NCBI GenBank assembly: GCA_020248905.1
Contig: JADCGR010000001.1
Location: 1-40,494, forward strand
Direction of reading: 5' to 3'
From: Curvibacter sp.
GTDB lineage: Bacteria; Pseudomonadota; Gammaproteobacteria; Burkholderiales; Burkholderiaceae_C
DNA length: 40,494 nt
Of this stretch, positions 7,146 through 17,250 are shown piece by piece; position 1 is the first letter of the stretch; each line of letters opens with the position of its first letter. The notes under the pieces were generated by a model. The model saw only the letters and a program-made list of their open reading frames with translations, did not search any database and had not been told where the DNA came from. The position numbers and the translations under genes were made by a program.

Positions 7146-8345
7146 TCATCGTTCATTGAGCAGCGCGGCCGCTTCGCTGCGGTAGGCCGCCAGCACCGGC
7201 AGCGCCGCGGCCAGTGCCGCGACCGTCAGAGCCAGGACCGGCACCCAGAGTTCCTGCGCCAGCCAGACGGTGCCGCTGATCGGCAGCGACCTGTCCTGCT
7301 CCAGCAACCAGCCTAGCAGAGCTGTCAAGCCATGGCCGGCCGCCAGCCCCAGGGCCGTGGCCAGCAGGGCCAGCCACAGGGCCTCGCACAGCAGCAGGGC
7401 CGCCAGGCGACGCGGCGGCGCGCCCAGCAGGCGCAGCAGGGCCAGGTCGGCGCGGCGTTCCCGCAAGGCACTCCAGAGCGCGATGAATACGCTCAGGCCG
7501 GCACTCAGCAGCAGGACCGCGGCAAAGCCGCGCAGCACGTCCGTGCCCACCCCCACCAGACGCAGCAGGCGCGTGATCTCCAGAGCAGGCGCAGCCGCCT
7601 GCAGGCCCGTGGCCTCGTTGACGTAGCGCGTAAAGGTCACGGCCGCCAGCGGGCTGCGGTAGCGGATCAGGGCCAGCGTGATTTCTCGCCCGGCCTCCAG
7701 CGCCCGCCGCTCGGCCTCGTCCTCGGGCTCGCCTTCGTGCACGCGCCAGACCGATTCGCTGGAAGTCAACACGAGACGGTCGAGCACGCAGCCGCAGGGC
7801 GCGAGCACACCGCTCACCAGGTAGGGCTCCTCGCCATGCACCTCGCCTCCCCCACCCAGGCCGTGGACCCCGGCAAACAGGCCGCCTGCGGTCAGGCCCG
7901 TGTTGCGCGCCACCTGGGCTCCGAGCACGGCTTCCATCGGCGCCTGCCACCACTGGCCCTGGGCCAGCGCAGCATCGTAATGCGCGGGGTAATCGCGCGT
8001 GGTGCCCACGATGCGGAAACCCTCGTAGCTGTCGCCCAGGCTCAGCGGTATGAGCTGGGCCACGCGCGCATCCTGCGCCAGCGCCTGCGCCTCGCTCAGG
8101 GGTATGTTGCCCGGCGGCACGTCGATGTGGAACACGCCGGAGAGGATGAGCTGCAGCGGGCTGCCCTTGGCGCCCACGACGGCATCGATGCCCGCGACGT
8201 CGCGCTCGAAGGCGCGGTCCAGCTGGGTGCGCACCAGCAGCACCAGGGTGATGGCCGCCAGCGCCAGGCTGAGCAGCAACAGGTTCAGCGCGCTGGCCAG
8301 CGGCCGTGCCCAGAGGTAGCGCCAGGACAGGGACAGGGTGTTCAC
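7146..8345 (-). CDS. ABC transporter permease, FtsX/MacB type
   Basis: 399 residues. A GTG start overlaps the ATPase stop as GTGA. The topology is that of MacB/LolC/FtsX permeases: one membrane helix at about 17-38, a long periplasmic domain (about 40-260, with GAKGSPLQLILSGVFHID and APCGCVLDRLVL), then three helices around 270-300, 317-345 and 365-390. RERRADLALLRLLGAPPRRL between helices is the characteristic FtsX cytoplasmic loop. Such permeases usually extract lipids or lipoproteins or drive periplasmic partners; they are not ZnuB-type importers. The neighbouring Fur-family gene and ZnuD-like receptor suggest a role in metal homeostasis, mechanism unknown. Confidence 0.87.
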   Translation of the reverse strand: MNTLSLSWRYLWARPLASALNLLLLSLALAAITLVLLVRTQLDRAFERDVAGIDAVVGAKGSPLQLILSGVFHIDVPPGNIPLSEAQALAQDARVAQLIPLSLGDSYEGFRIVGTTRDYPAHYDAALAQGQWWQAPMEAVLGAQVARNTGLTAGGLFAGVHGLGGGGEVHGEEPYLVSGVLAPCGCVLDRLVLTSSESVWRVHEGEPEDEAERRALEAGREITLALIRYRSPLAAVTFTRYVNEATGLQAAAPALEITRLLRLVGVGTDVLRGFAAVLLLSAGLSVFIALWSALRERRADLALLRLLGAPPRRLAALLLCEALWLALLATALGLAAGHGLTALLGWLLEQDRSLPISGTVWLAQELWVPVLALTVAALAAALPVLAAYRSEAAALLNER

Positions 8346-8995
8346 GCCACGGACTCCATCGCGTCCAGGTCCAGCACACGGGCCTGCGGCAGGGCGCTGC
8401 GCACGCGTGCATCGTGGGTGGCGATCACCAGTGTGGCGCCGCAGCGCTGCGCGCTCGCCTGCAGCAGCGTCAACGCATCATGCGCGGCGACGTCGTCCAG
8501 ACTGGCCGTAGGCTCGTCGGCCAGGATTACCTTCGGCTGCAACAGCACGGCCCGCGCCAGCGCCACCCGCTGGGCCTGCCCGCCCGAGAGCGTGGCGGGG
8601 CGGCGCGCCGCCAGCTCGCTGACGCCCAGGGCCTGCAAGGCGGCGGCCATGGCTTCCCGGTCCACGGACAGGCCGGCAGCAAAATAGACCAGTTCCAGGT
8701 TGCCGGCGACCGTGAGCGCCTCGCTCAGATGCAGCCTCTGCGGCAAAAAGCCGACGGTGCGCGCGCGCCAGGCATCGGCCTGCGCGGGCCCGAGCGCTGC
8801 GAGCGCCTGGCCCGCCACGGTGACCTCGCCGCCAGACGGCGTCATGAGGCCGGCGACCAGGGCCAGCCAGCTCGACTTGCCGCGGCCCGAACGGCCGCGC
8901 AGCAGCAAGGTCTCGCCTTGCGCCAGCGTCAGATCGAGAAAGTGGATGTGCGCGCCACCTGCGTAGCGGCAGGCCAAGCCTTTGCTGTGGATCAT
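8342..8995 (-). CDS. ABC transporter ATP-binding protein, LolD/MacB type
   Basis: 217 residues from the ATG at 8995 (MIHSKGLACRYAGG), which overlaps the regulator's stop as ATGA. A longer in-frame reading lacks family features. Seen: a Walker A-like LRGRSGRGKSSWLAL (GRSGRGKSS in place of GxSGSGKST, so the usual terminal Thr is Ser), Q-loop VGFLPQRLHLSE, signature LSGGQAQRVALARA, Walker B VILADEPTASLDD and H-loop IATHD. It pairs with the permease directly downstream through a GTGA overlap. It powers whatever the FtsX-type permease does. Confidence 0.92.
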   Translation of the reverse strand: MIHSKGLACRYAGGAHIHFLDLTLAQGETLLLRGRSGRGKSSWLALVAGLMTPSGGEVTVAGQALAALGPAQADAWRARTVGFLPQRLHLSEALTVAGNLELVYFAAGLSVDREAMAAALQALGVSELAARRPATLSGGQAQRVALARAVLLQPKVILADEPTASLDDVAAHDALTLLQASAQRCGATLVIATHDARVRSALPQARVLDLDAMESVA

Positions 8996-9471
8996 GCCGG
9001 CCTGCGGCCAGCCGTGCCCGCCAGCGTGCAACCAGCGCACACCCCACGCACGGACAGGTCCACGCTGAGACCGTGATGGCCTACCGATTCCAGCGCACGC
9101 AGTGCCGAGCGGGCGGCGCGCTCCAGTTGAGCCGCGCTGTCGTGCAACTCGAAGTTGCGGTGACAGGCCTGGCATTCGAAACGCGGCGAGGCCTCGGGCG
9201 AGTCCGACGCCACACGGTAGTGACGCACGCGGTCCGCATCCACATGGCACAGCAAAAGACCGGCCTGGGAGAGCCGGTCCAGCAGGCGGTACAGCGTCAC
9301 GCGGTCCAGGTCCGCGGTTTGCTCCGAATGCAGAGCCTCCAGCAGTTCGGCATGGGTCCAACTGCGCTCGAGATGCGCGTGCAGCCATTTCAGAACAGCA
9401 CGCGCGGCGTGCGTACGCCGCAGACCGTGCTCGGACAGCAGTCGGTCGATCGATGCGTCGGTTTCAGGCAT
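8992..9471 (-). CDS. zur: Fur family transcriptional regulator, probably Zur
   Basis: 159 residues. The N-terminal winged helix has LRRTHAARAVLKWLHAH and WTHAELLEALH, then DRVTLYRLLDRLSQAGLL, the DNA-reading helix of Fur proteins. The dimer domain has two CxxC pairs, FECQACHRNFEL and VRGVCAGC, which form the structural zinc site; HVDADRVRHYR supplies a likely regulatory metal site. It heads the leftward transcript and sits beside two palindromes at 9489-9537, so autoregulation is likely. Zur rather than Fur is inferred from the ZnuD-like receptor, His-rich protein and COG0523 GTPase. The gene overlaps the ATPase by 4 bases. Confidence 0.82.
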   Translation of the reverse strand: MPETDASIDRLLSEHGLRRTHAARAVLKWLHAHLERSWTHAELLEALHSEQTADLDRVTLYRLLDRLSQAGLLLCHVDADRVRHYRVASDSPEASPRFECQACHRNFELHDSAAQLERAARSALRALESVGHHGLSVDLSVRGVCAGCTLAGTAGRRPA

Positions 9472-9488
9472 GTGGCTACCCCAGTTAC

Positions 9489-9511
9489 TTAATGCAACTG
9501 AATTGCGTTAA
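9489..9511. promoter_or_regulatory. Candidate Zur operator 1
   Basis: A 23-base dyad: TTAATGCAA, five bases, TTGCGTTAA, with one mismatch between the arms. Its core is GCAA-N5-TTGC. It lies 18 bases before the regulator's start codon in an AT-rich stretch between divergent genes. It shares core and size with the next palindrome, which supports binding by one dimeric regulator. Confidence 0.7.
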
Positions 9512-9514
9512 TAT

Positions 9515-9537
9515 ATACCGCAACACAGTTGCAGTAT
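9515..9537. promoter_or_regulatory. Candidate Zur operator 2
   Basis: A second 23-base dyad: ATACCGCAAC, three bases, GTTGCAGTAT, with one mismatch. Core GCAA-N5-TTGC is the same as in operator 1, and the centres are 26 bases apart. The pair sits between the regulator operon (left) and the COG0523/receptor/CobN-like operon (right), so both directions could be repressed together when metal is plentiful. Confidence 0.68.
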
Positions 9538-9604
9538 TACATGGCGTCTAGCACCTTACCCCGCCCAAGCGGGAATAACCCCGATTGTCGGCGATCCGGC
9601 CCAC

Positions 9605-9626
9605 GTCGGCCGAGCCACAGGCCGAC
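9605..9626 (+). other. Hairpin in the leader of the COG0523 operon
   Basis: Seven-base perfect arms GTCGGCC (9605-9611) and GGCCGAC (9620-9626) enclose an 8-base loop, about 70 bases before the GTPase start. It has no T-run. It may be a leader structure or chance in GC-rich DNA. The rest of 9538-9695 shows only a small CCCGC/GCGGG hairpin near 9560. Confidence 0.3.
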
Positions 9627-9695
9627 ACCCGAGCGGAAGGTGTGGGCATGGAGTCGTGCACGCACTGTTTTCTTCTTGCTTCCAGGAAATCACCC

Positions 9696-10940
<1,245 letters not shown>

Positions 10941-10974
10941 CCCGCTTCTTCTCCATCAGCCACCGCCTCTGACC

Positions 10975-13215
10975 ATGAAAAACAAAATGCCAACTTCCCG
11001 TCCGCCATTCCCCGTGCGCCTGCTCAGCGGGCTGATCCTCTGCCAGTGCCTGCCCTGCGCCGCACTGGCCGATGAAGTGGCCGAAAAAACACTCGGCAAC
11101 GTGGTGATCACCGCCACCACCCAACCCATGGAAGCCGCCGACGCCCCGGCCGCCGTCACCGTCATCAAGCGCCAGGAGATCGACTCGCGCAACGTCACCC
11201 GCCCGGCCGACGCGCTCAAGGCTGTGCCCAGCCTCTACATCGGCGCGCAGGCCGATGGGCAGATCAATCGCAATGCCGGCGGCACTGGCGCCGTCACACT
11301 GCGCGGTATTCCCGGCGCGCGGACCCTGGTGCTGCTCGATGGTCAGTCTTTGCTGGGGGCGAACTCGGGCGCGATCAACTGGCGCGCCATCAATGTCGAC
11401 GAACTGGAGCGCATCGAGGTCGTGCCTGGCCCCTTCTCCTCGCTCTACGGCAGCGGCGCCATCGGCGGCGTGATCAACATGATCACCAAACAACCCGACC
11501 GGCAGGAATTCGTGGCGCGCTGGAAGCGCGGATATGGCGACGCGGCGGGCGACGACCTGGGCATCTTCTTTCGCGACAAGATGAGCAACGGTCTGGGCCT
11601 GCAAATCAGCGCCAGCCAGATCAGCCGCGAAGACTACGCCAACGACGCGGTGCTCGCGCCCCCCTCGACAGGCGCCGCGGGCACCGCCGTCACCGGCGCT
11701 GTGCCCCTGCAGACGCCCACCGGCGGCTCCACCTACCAGGTCGGCACCAAAGGCCTGTCGCCCTGGCGCCAGGACAATTTGGGCGCGCGGCTCAGCTTCG
11801 ACCTGGACGCCCGCAGCCGGCTGTACGCCGGTGTATCGCGCTTGGAGTTCAGCGAGTCGCGCCAGCCCTATGAGAGCTGGCTGCGTGATGGCAGCAACAA
11901 TGTGGTGAGCAGTGGCACCCTGGGCATCAACGGCCAGCGTGTGGTGCTGCAGGAGAGCGCCTTTGTCAATTCGCAGTCGCGGCAGACCGCCACGCGATAC
12001 GTCGCAGGATACGACGGCATGCTGGGCCGCGAACGCAAGCTCAAGCTTGACCTGGCGCAGATCAGGGACGACGCCCGCTCCCAGGTCATCACCAGCGGCC
12101 AGCCTGTGGCCAGCGGCACAGGGCGCCTGAGCCTGACTCCCAGCGACACCACGGACCTGCTGGCCCAGATCAGCGAAGGCCTGGGCGAGAAAGCCTTCCT
12201 GGTCTATGGCCTCGCGGTCCGCAAGGCCGAGGTGGCCCAACGCCAGTGGGCGCTGTGGAACTGGAACGATCCGACCACACAGAGCACGCTCAATGAGGGT
12301 TACGATGGCCGCTCGACCACCACGTCGCTGTACGGACAGGTCGAATGGCAGGTGACGGACCCGCTGACGCTCTACCTCGGGGGACGTTACGACCAGTGGC
12401 GTACCAGCGGCAGGTACTTCAAGAACACGGCACCCACTGTGAATGCAAGCTACGCGGAACGCCAGGAAGCGGCCTTCAGTCCCAAGGTCTCGGGCGTCTA
12501 CAAGCTGGCTCCGGCCCTGTCGCTGCGCGGGTCCATCGGCCAGTCCTTCCTGGCACCTAGCAATCTCGACCTGTACGCGCGCTCCTTTCACGGCCCCAAC
12601 ACCTTCCTCAACGATCCCAATCTCAAGCCCGAGCGCGGCACGACCTGGGAAGTGGGCAGCCTCTGGCAGGCCACGCCCGACATCAGCAGCGGCCTGACCT
12701 ATTACGAGTCGCGCCTCAAGGACCTGATCATCCTCAAGCAACTCAGCACCTTCACGCGCCAGTACGTGAACATCGGCGAAGCCAAGGTGCGCGGCATCGA
12801 ATGGACAGGCAAGGCCCAGCTGATGGCTGGCCTGCGTCTGGACGCCAACTACAGCTGGATCGACGCCACGACGGTGGATAACGACGCCGAACCGGCCAGC
12901 GTGGGCAAGCGCCTGACTTTTGTGCCAAAAAACATGGCATACGCCGGACTCACGGGTAAACGCGGCGCCTGGAGCAGCACGCTCGATCTGCGCTACACCG
13001 GCAAGGTCTACGGCAACACCGACAACTCCGACACCGTGCAGGGCGTACCCGGCGCCTATGACGCCTATGTCTGGGCCAACGCCAAACTCGGTTACCAGTA
13101 CAGCAAGCACGTGCGTGTCAACCTGGGTGTGACCAACCTGACCGACCGCAAGGTCTACCAGTCGATCCTCATGCCCGGTCGCAGCTGGAACACCGAACTC
13201 GTCTACGCCATGTGA
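10975..13215 (+). CDS. TonB-dependent outer-membrane receptor (metal complex or tetrapyrrole type)
   Basis: 746 residues from the ATG at 10975 (MKNKMPTSRPPFPVRLL), with a signal peptide ending near CAALADE. The frame is open further upstream, but that part overlaps the GTPase gene out of frame. The TonB box area is TLGNVVITAT; the plug continues with RPADALKAVPSLYIG, VTLRGIPGARTLVLLDGQSL and GPFSSLYGSGAIGGVINMIT. The barrel has LKPERGTTWEVG and a C-terminal VTNLTDRKVYQS and WNTELVYAM. The end is GYQYS to VYAM rather than a terminal Phe. It lies between a COG0523 GTPase and an exported CobN-like protein, overlapping the latter by 4 bases. The layout matches HmuR-HmuS of haem uptake, so the ligand may be a metallo-tetrapyrrole. 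Confidence 0.87.
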   Translation: MKNKMPTSRPPFPVRLLSGLILCQCLPCAALADEVAEKTLGNVVITATTQPMEAADAPAAVTVIKRQEIDSRNVTRPADALKAVPSLYIGAQADGQINRNAGGTGAVTLRGIPGARTLVLLDGQSLLGANSGAINWRAINVDELERIEVVPGPFSSLYGSGAIGGVINMITKQPDRQEFVARWKRGYGDAAGDDLGIFFRDKMSNGLGLQISASQISREDYANDAVLAPPSTGAAGTAVTGAVPLQTPTGGSTYQVGTKGLSPWRQDNLGARLSFDLDARSRLYAGVSRLEFSESRQPYESWLRDGSNNVVSSGTLGINGQRVVLQESAFVNSQSRQTATRYVAGYDGMLGRERKLKLDLAQIRDDARSQVITSGQPVASGTGRLSLTPSDTTDLLAQISEGLGEKAFLVYGLAVRKAEVAQRQWALWNWNDPTTQSTLNEGYDGRSTTTSLYGQVEWQVTDPLTLYLGGRYDQWRTSGRYFKNTAPTVNASYAERQEAAFSPKVSGVYKLAPALSLRGSIGQSFLAPSNLDLYARSFHGPNTFLNDPNLKPERGTTWEVGSLWQATPDISSGLTYYESRLKDLIILKQLSTFTRQYVNIGEAKVRGIEWTGKAQLMAGLRLDANYSWIDATTVDNDAEPASVGKRLTFVPKNMAYAGLTGKRGAWSSTLDLRYTGKVYGNTDNSDTVQGVPGAYDAYVWANAKLGYQYSKHVRVNLGVTNLTDRKVYQSILMPGRSWNTELVYAM

Positions 13216-16200
13216 GCGCCGACATGAGCCTGCCATCGATGGACTTGCGCGCGTGCTGCCGCCGCGCCCTCTGGGCTCTGGGCCTGCCGCTGGCCTTGCT
13301 GGCCGGCAACGCCCAGGGGGGCGAGCGCATCGCCGTGTTTTCGACCAAGATCCTGCTGGAGCACCGCTACAAGCTCATGGAGGCGGACGCCCGCGCCGCC
13401 GGCCTGGAACTGGCGTGGACTCAGGTAGACGTCGAAGGAGAAGCCGGTGTGCGCCGCGTGCTTGAAGGCGCCAAGCTGGTGCTCGTCGATAGCCACCGCA
13501 ACGAAGACCGGGCTGTGATCGAGCGATATGCCGCTGAGGCCTTGCGCCAGACCGGCCTGCCCAGCGTCAGCGTGAACAACACGCCCCTGTCCCCCGGGGG
13601 GCAACGCGGCATCGGCCTGCCCGAGGAACAGGCGCGGCGCGTCTATGCCTACTACGTCAGTGGTACGCCCAGCAATCGCGCGGCACTCTTCCAGTACCTG
13701 GCCGCGCTGGTGCGCGCCCAGGACTTGGCCGCGGTACCACCGCCGCAGCCACTGCCGCCCTCCGCCATCTACCACCCGCGTCACCCCCAGCGTCTGGTCA
13801 CGGACCTGCCGTCCTTCCTGGCTTGGTGGCAACAGGCCACGGGCCGAGACTGGCGCACGCGCCCGGTGATCGCAATGGAAATGGCCTCGACCTATGTGGC
13901 CGAAAGCCAGACTCGCATGCTGGACGAAACGGTGCAGGCCGTCGAAGCGGCCGGTGCCGTGCCGCTGCTCTTTTACCGCTCCACCCGGCTGGGGCCGGGC
14001 CGCCCGCAAGTAGGCACGCCCGGGCCAGAACCCCTGATCACTCTCGAAGGGAGGACGCTGCCTCATGTGCTGCTGGTCAACACCTTTCTCGGCATCAACC
14101 CGGACGGGCGCCGCGCCTGGCACCGAAGCCTGGGCATCCCGACGATCAATGTGCTGGCCTACCGTGAAGGCAACCGGGCCGACTATCTGCGCAATCCGGC
14201 CGGCGTGAGCAGCTTCTTTCTGCCCTTCACCGTGACCAACGCCGAGTACATCGGCCTGCAGGACCCGGTGGTGCTGAGCACCAACGAAGGCGGCGAGCTC
14301 GTGCCCATGCCCGAGCAGATGCAGTTGCTGGTGGGCAAGGCGGTGCGGCTGGCGCAGTTGCAGATGATGACCCATGCCGACAAACGCGTGGCGCTGCTGT
14401 TCTGGAACCATCCGCCAGGAGAGCGCAACCAGGGCGCCTCCAACCTCAATGTGCCGCGCTCAATCGAACAGGTCGTGGCGCACCTGCGCGCTGAGGGTTA
14501 TGCCTTCGACGCGGTGCGCGAGCAGACCCTCATCGACACCGTGGCTCAGATGCTGCGCCCCAGCTACCGGGCCGGCACCCTACCCGAGCTGATGAAAACG
14601 GCGCACTGGGACTTCCTTCCCTTGGACGACTACCGCCGTTGGTACGCACAACTTCCCGAGTCGGTGCGCCGGCCTATCGACGCGGCCTGGGGCGCACCGG
14701 AAAAAAGCGCCTGGATCGCTCGCCGACGCGGCGTGACGGGTTTTGTCATCCCGCGGCTGGAGCTCGGGCACTTGGTCGTGCTGCCTCAGCCCGCGCGCAA
14801 CGAGACCGCCGCCAGCGGCCGGGACGAGGGCAAGCTGTTCCACGACACCAAAATGCCGGTGCACCACGCCTACCTGGCCACCTACCTTTGGGTGCGCGAG
14901 CATTTCCGCGCCGACGCCATCGTGCACTTCGGCACCCATGGCACGCAGGAATGGACGCCGGGCAAGGAGCGCGGGCTCTGGGCCTACGACGAACCCAATC
15001 TGCTGGTGGGCAACACACCCGTGGTCTATCCCTACATCGTCAACAACATCGGCGAGGCGCTGAACGTCAAGCGCCGGGGCCGCGGCGTCATCGTGAGCCA
15101 CCAGACCCCGCCCTTCGCGCCGGCCGGTCTGACCAGCGACTTCGTGCGCATCAATGACCTGATCCGTGAATACCAGGCGCTGGACGAAGGCCTGGTGAAA
15201 GACAACAACCGCCGCCTCATCATCGAGCAGGCTGTGAAGATGAACATCCACCGGGACATGAAGTGGAAGGTCGCCGACCTGGAGCGCGAGTTTCCGCGCT
15301 TCCTGCGCGAGATCGAGGACTACCTCGAGGAGCTCGGCGCCAGCATGCAGCCGCTGGGCCTGCACACCCTGGGGCAGACGGCCGAGGCCGCGCACCGCGT
15401 CAGCAACGTGATGCAGATGCTGGGCACGCCGCTGCTCGAAGCCCTGGGGCTGCAAGCGGGCAGCTTCAAGACCGACTACCGCCAGTTGCAGCAGAGCCGG
15501 CCCTTCCGCTTCGTGCAGGACCATGTGCTTGAAGGCAGGCCGCTGGACAGCACGGACCCAAGGCTGCGCGAACTGGCGCAACGCGGCCGCGAGTACCTGC
15601 AGAACCTGGAGGCCGGAGTCGAGCTGCAGGCGCTGAGCCGCGCCTTGTCGGCGCGCTGGATCGACCCGTCTTACGGTGGCGACCCGATCCGCAACCCCGA
15701 CGCACTGCCCACGGGACGCAACCTCTATGGCTTCGACCCCTCGCGCATTCCCACACGCGCGGCCTACGAGGCCGGCCAGCAGGCTCTCAAGCAACTCGTG
15801 GCCGACTACCGCCTGAACCACGGCCAGGCGCCGCAGAAGCTGGCCTTCACGCTCTGGAGCACGGAGACCCTGCGCCATCTCGGCATGCTGGAGTCGCAAA
15901 TTCTCTACGCCCTGGGCGTGCGACCTCGTTGGGACGAAGGGGGTCGGGTGGTCGGTCTCGAAGTGATACCCGCCGCTGAGCTGGGACGTCCGCGCATCGA
16001 CGCCGTGATCTCCCTCACGGGCCTGTACCGCGACCAGTTTCCCAATCTCATGGAGCGGCTCAACGAGGCCGTTGCCCTGGTCGCTGCACTCGACGAAGCA
16101 GCCGTGCAGAACCCCGTGCGCGCCCACACCGAGCGGGTGCGCCAGCAGTTGCAGACGCGAGGCGTCGCCGCAACGGACGCCCGGGACTTTGCGCTGACCC

Positions 16201-17234
16201 GCATCTACGGCAACGAAAGCGGTGACTACGGCACCGGGCTGACCGAGGCCACCCTGGCCTCGGAGCACTGGAACGAGGACGATGGCAAGCTGGCCGGCCT
16301 CTACCTCAGGCGCATGTCCTGGGCCTACGGGCCTGACCCCGCGCGGTGGAGCCGCAAGCTCAACGACCCGCAGGGACAAGAGATCAACGTCTATGCTGAA
16401 CAACTGCGCGGCACAAACGCGGCCGTGCTGTCGCGTTCATCGAACCTGCGCGGCCTGCTCGATACCGACCATCCCTTCGAATACCTCGGGGGCCTGGCGC
16501 TGGCGGTGCGCCAGCTCGACGGCGCCAGCCCCACGCTCTACGTGGCCAATCTGCGCGACCCTGGCCGCGCCAAGCTGGAACGCGCGGAGACCTTCATCGC
16601 CAAGGAGCTGCGCAGCATCTACCACCACCCGCGCTGGATTGGCGAGATGCAGCGCGAGGGCTACGCCGGCACGCTGCAACTGCTCAACACGGTCAACAAC
16701 TTCTGGGGCTGGCAGGTCATGGACCGCCAGACTGTGCGCGCCGACCAATGGCAGGAGTTCCACGAAATCTATGTGCAGGACCGCCATCGTCTGGGTCTGC
16801 GCCAGTGGTTTGAGCGACACAACCCCGATGCAATGGCCCAGGTCGTCGAGCGCATGCTCGAAGCCGTGCGCAAAGACTACTGGCAGGCCGACGAGCGCAC
16901 CGTGCGCGAGCTCGTGAGTGCCTACCAGCAGCTGAGCCGTCGGCATGACATCGTCTCGTCCAACGCCACCTTCCGCGCCTACGTGGCCGAACTGGCGGCC
17001 GGTTACGGCCTGGGTCTGGGCAAGCCGGCAACAACCCAGCGTGCTACCGGCGCCCCCCAAACAGCGGTAGCCCCGCCTGCCGATCCCACAGTCCGAGGGC
17101 AGGAATTGCGCGTGGTGCCCCGCGCAGCCCAGGCCTTCGAGAAACTGATCTGGACCTATGCTCTGTTGATCGGCCTCATCGTGGCCGGCGGCATCGGCTA
17201 CCAGGCTTGGCGCACCCGACGTCCCTCCCTTTGA
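13212..17234 (+). CDS. Exported CobN/HmuS-like chelatase-family protein with C-terminal membrane anchor
   Basis: About 1,336-1,340 residues. A GTG at 13212 overlaps the receptor stop (GTGA); an ATG at 13224 is also possible. A hydrophobic signal (ALWALGLPLALLAGNAQG) opens the protein, and one membrane helix near the end (WTYALLIGLIVAGGIGYQAW) anchors it. The body is a CobN/BchH-type large chelatase subunit: VHFGTHGTQEWTPGK near residues 566-580, PVVYPYIVNNIGEALNVKRRG, SHQTPPFAPAGL, PRIDAVISLTGLYRDQFPN and TRIYGNESGDYGTGL. Cytoplasmic CobN works with CobS and CobT; neither is here and this protein is exported. The following genes match HmuU/HmuV, so it is better compared with HmuS, which removes metal from haem. 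Metal and ligand are unknown. Confidence 0.88.
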   Translation: MSADMSLPSMDLRACCRRALWALGLPLALLAGNAQGGERIAVFSTKILLEHRYKLMEADARAAGLELAWTQVDVEGEAGVRRVLEGAKLVLVDSHRNEDRAVIERYAAEALRQTGLPSVSVNNTPLSPGGQRGIGLPEEQARRVYAYYVSGTPSNRAALFQYLAALVRAQDLAAVPPPQPLPPSAIYHPRHPQRLVTDLPSFLAWWQQATGRDWRTRPVIAMEMASTYVAESQTRMLDETVQAVEAAGAVPLLFYRSTRLGPGRPQVGTPGPEPLITLEGRTLPHVLLVNTFLGINPDGRRAWHRSLGIPTINVLAYREGNRADYLRNPAGVSSFFLPFTVTNAEYIGLQDPVVLSTNEGGELVPMPEQMQLLVGKAVRLAQLQMMTHADKRVALLFWNHPPGERNQGASNLNVPRSIEQVVAHLRAEGYAFDAVREQTLIDTVAQMLRPSYRAGTLPELMKTAHWDFLPLDDYRRWYAQLPESVRRPIDAAWGAPEKSAWIARRRGVTGFVIPRLELGHLVVLPQPARNETAASGRDEGKLFHDTKMPVHHAYLATYLWVREHFRADAIVHFGTHGTQEWTPGKERGLWAYDEPNLLVGNTPVVYPYIVNNIGEALNVKRRGRGVIVSHQTPPFAPAGLTSDFVRINDLIREYQALDEGLVKDNNRRLIIEQAVKMNIHRDMKWKVADLEREFPRFLREIEDYLEELGASMQPLGLHTLGQTAEAAHRVSNVMQMLGTPLLEALGLQAGSFKTDYRQLQQSRPFRFVQDHVLEGRPLDSTDPRLRELAQRGREYLQNLEAGVELQALSRALSARWIDPSYGGDPIRNPDALPTGRNLYGFDPSRIPTRAAYEAGQQALKQLVADYRLNHGQAPQKLAFTLWSTETLRHLGMLESQILYALGVRPRWDEGGRVVGLEVIPAAELGRPRIDAVISLTGLYRDQFPNLMERLNEAVALVAALDEAAVQNPVRAHTERVRQQLQTRGVAATDARDFALTRIYGNESGDYGTGLTEATLASEHWNEDDGKLAGLYLRRMSWAYGPDPARWSRKLNDPQGQEINVYAEQLRGTNAAVLSRSSNLRGLLDTDHPFEYLGGLALAVRQLDGASPTLYVANLRDPGRAKLERAETFIAKELRSIYHHPRWIGEMQREGYAGTLQLLNTVNNFWGWQVMDRQTVRADQWQEFHEIYVQDRHRLGLRQWFERHNPDAMAQVVERMLEAVRKDYWQADERTVRELVSAYQQLSRRHDIVSSNATFRAYVAELAAGYGLGLGKPATTQRATGAPQTAVAPPADPTVRGQELRVVPRAAQAFEKLIWTYALLIGLIVAGGIGYQAWRTRRPSL

Positions 17235-17250
17235 TCCCGACCTCATCAAC

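Noticed and set aside
14580-16403. 607-codon open frame on the minus strand
   Set aside because: Antisense to the CobN-like gene and without recognisable motifs.
13212-17234. Classical cobaltochelatase CobN for vitamin B12 synthesis
   Set aside because: The protein is exported and anchored, and no CobS, CobT or other cobalamin gene is in the window; its neighbours are receptor and ExbB-like genes.
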